Positions 63,061 through 64,000 of a stretch of DNA of 64,000 nucleotides are shown here, piece after piece. The position numbers were made by a program, and so were the translations under genes. Below the pieces are notes generated by a model that had not been told where the DNA came from, did no database searches, and saw only the letters and a list, made by a program, of their open reading frames with translations. The stretch is taken from positions 496,001 through 560,000 of the forward strand of contig NZ_BMTW01000002.1 of NCBI RefSeq assembly GCF_014649875.1. Reading direction: 5' to 3'. Source of the DNA: Streptomyces rubiginosohelvolus (GTDB taxonomy: Bacteria; Actinomycetota; Actinomycetes; Streptomycetales; Streptomycetaceae). Every line of letters begins with the position of its first letter. The stretch's first letter is position 1.

Positions 63061-63393
63061 GGGGGCGCCTTTCGAGCGTGAGCCACCTGCTGGATGTTCA
63101 GTCTAGGGGGGGTACGAAAGGGTGGGGCAACCGGGAGGGACGACTTTGTACGCCATCGGGTTCGCCGGACGTCCCCGCCTCCGGCTCCGGTGCGGAGCGG
63201 GGGCGGAGGACAGCCCCGATCGAGGACTGGGCAACCTGTAGTGGGCCGAACGGGGGTGGGAACAAGGGTGAGGTGGTGACGGAGCGAGCTGCGGGGAGGA
63301 GCACGGTTCCGTCCTTCCCTTCAACTGGACGTACGACCGTACGAAACGGTTGCCCACAGAACCTTTACGGAGCGGATTTCGTGACGACAGGTC
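63061..63393. other. Gap between ftsK and the RodZ-like gene
   Basis: This 333-bp gap has no ORF that I can support. It should contain the promoter of the RodZ-like gene, but I cannot identify it. I see no repeat, box or hairpin of note apart from a short palindromic ACGTACGACCGTACG stretch near 63330. Confidence 0.5.
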
Positions 63394-64000
63394 CTAGGAA
63401 GCGGATTCCCCACGGATGACGGCCAACACCCCGTCGAGCTCGTCGGGTTTCACCAGGACGTCCCGCGCCTTGGAACCCTCGCTGGGCCCGACGATGGAGC
63501 GGGACTCCATCAGGTCCATCAGCCGGCCCGCCTTGGCGAAGCCGACCCGCAGCTTGCGCTGGAGCATCGAGGTCGACCCGAACTGGGTGGAGACGACCAG
63601 CTCGGCGGCCTGGCAGAGCAGGTCCAGGTCGTCGCCGATGTCCTCGTCGATCTCCTTCTTCTGCTTCGTACCGATGACGACGTCGTCCCGGAAGACCGGG
63701 GCCATCTGGTCCTTGCAGTGCTGGACGACGGCGGCGACCTCGTCCTCGGTGACGAAGGCGCCCTGCATACGGGTGGGCTTGTTGGCGCCCATCGGGAGGA
63801 AGAGCCCGTCGCCCTTGCCGATGAGCTTCTCGGCGCCGGGCTGGTCGAGGATGACGCGGCTGTCGGCGAGCGACGAGGTGGCGAAAGCGAGCCGGGAGGG
63901 CACGTTCGCCTTGATCAGGCCGGTCACCACGTCGACCGAGGGCCGCTGGGTGGCGAGGACCAGGTGGATGCCGGCGGCGCGGGCGAGCTGGGTGATGCGG
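63394..64000 (-). CDS. ftsK: DNA translocase FtsK (C-terminal part; N-terminus off the right edge)
   Basis: The frame is open from the right edge to TAG 63394, giving 201 codons. [20 protein letters not shown], then [19 protein letters not shown], and [20 protein letters not shown] are the FtsK/SpoIIIE motor core, followed by the C-terminal gamma winged helix near [21 protein letters not shown]. FtsK pumps chromosomes through the closing septum; in Streptomyces this occurs during sporulation. Confidence 0.97.
   Translation of the reverse strand, partial: RITQLARAAGIHLVLATQRPSVDVVTGLIKANVPSRLAFATSSLADSRVILDQPGAEKLIGKGDGLFLPMGANKPTRMQGAFVTEDEVAAVVQHCKDQMAPVFRDDVVIGTKQKKEIDEDIGDDLDLLCQAAELVVSTQFGSTSMLQRKLRVGFAKAGRLMDLMESRSIVGPSEGSKARDVLVKPDELDGVLAVIRGESAS

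Noticed and set aside
1..64000. CRISPR arrays, insertion sequences, tRNA or rRNA genes
   Set aside because: No regularly spaced repeats, transposase motifs, terminal inverted repeats or tRNA-like cloverleaf sequences were seen.

Overview
This window is a high-GC actinobacterial chromosome segment, almost certainly from a Streptomyces. The reasons are very high GC with G/C-rich third codon positions, frequent GTG and TTG starts, many leaderless starts, and a gene order matching the conserved core around recA in S. coelicolor: ftsK, a RodZ-like gene, rimO, pgsA, cinA, clgR, recA, recX, the gluABCD operon, miaB, miaA, dapF, rshA, hflX, lexA and nrdRJ. I see no insertion sequence, prophage, CRISPR array, rRNA or tRNA. 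The two edges cut an ADP-ribosylglycohydrolase gene (left) and ftsK (right).

Layout. 1-3.9 kb: small accessory enzymes and a lone TerD protein. 3.9-11 kb: the B12-dependent ribonucleotide reductase with its repressor (nrdRJ), divergent lexA, and a DinG-type helicase. 11-17.2 kb: an orphan NRPS-independent (NIS) siderophore operon with an aminotransferase, two IucA/IucC synthetases and an acyltransferase. 17.4-20.1 kb: a tandem pair of secreted trypsin-like lipoproteins. 20.1-31.1 kb: hflX, an M1 peptidase, the second RelA/SpoT homologue (rshA), dapF, miaA, an MT0933-type orphan antitoxin and miaB. 31.3-38.3 kb: a TAXI binding protein, the GluK-GluR two-component pair and the gluABCD glutamate transporter. 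38.5-42.3 kb: an FAD monooxygenase and a cysteine-catabolic operon (leader peptide, cysteine dioxygenase, rhodanese). 42.3-44.5 kb: recX-recA. 44.5-50.9 kb: accessory enzymes, an AI-2E family membrane protein and an AzlCD exporter with an AraC regulator. 51-56.6 kb: lhr helicase and a Nei-type glycosylase. 56.7-64 kb: an SDR, csbD, dps, clgR, cinA-pgsA-rimO, a RodZ-like protein and ftsK.

Genes working together. DNA repair dominates: lexA, recA, recX, a DinG-type helicase, lhr and nei. Two LexA boxes (lexA, recA) and three near-identical promoters of the RecA-NDp/PafBC type (TTGTCAGTG-N8-TANNNT) lie upstream of recA, the DinG-type helicase and lhr, so the LexA-dependent and LexA-independent damage responses can both be read from this stretch. 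Glutamate sensing and uptake, cysteine catabolism behind a cysteine-rich leaderless leader peptide, and a probable siderophore pathway are the other coherent systems. A recurring oddity is short direct duplications of gene 3' ends, seen at rshA, the DUF3046 gene, an SDR gene and the rhodanese gene.
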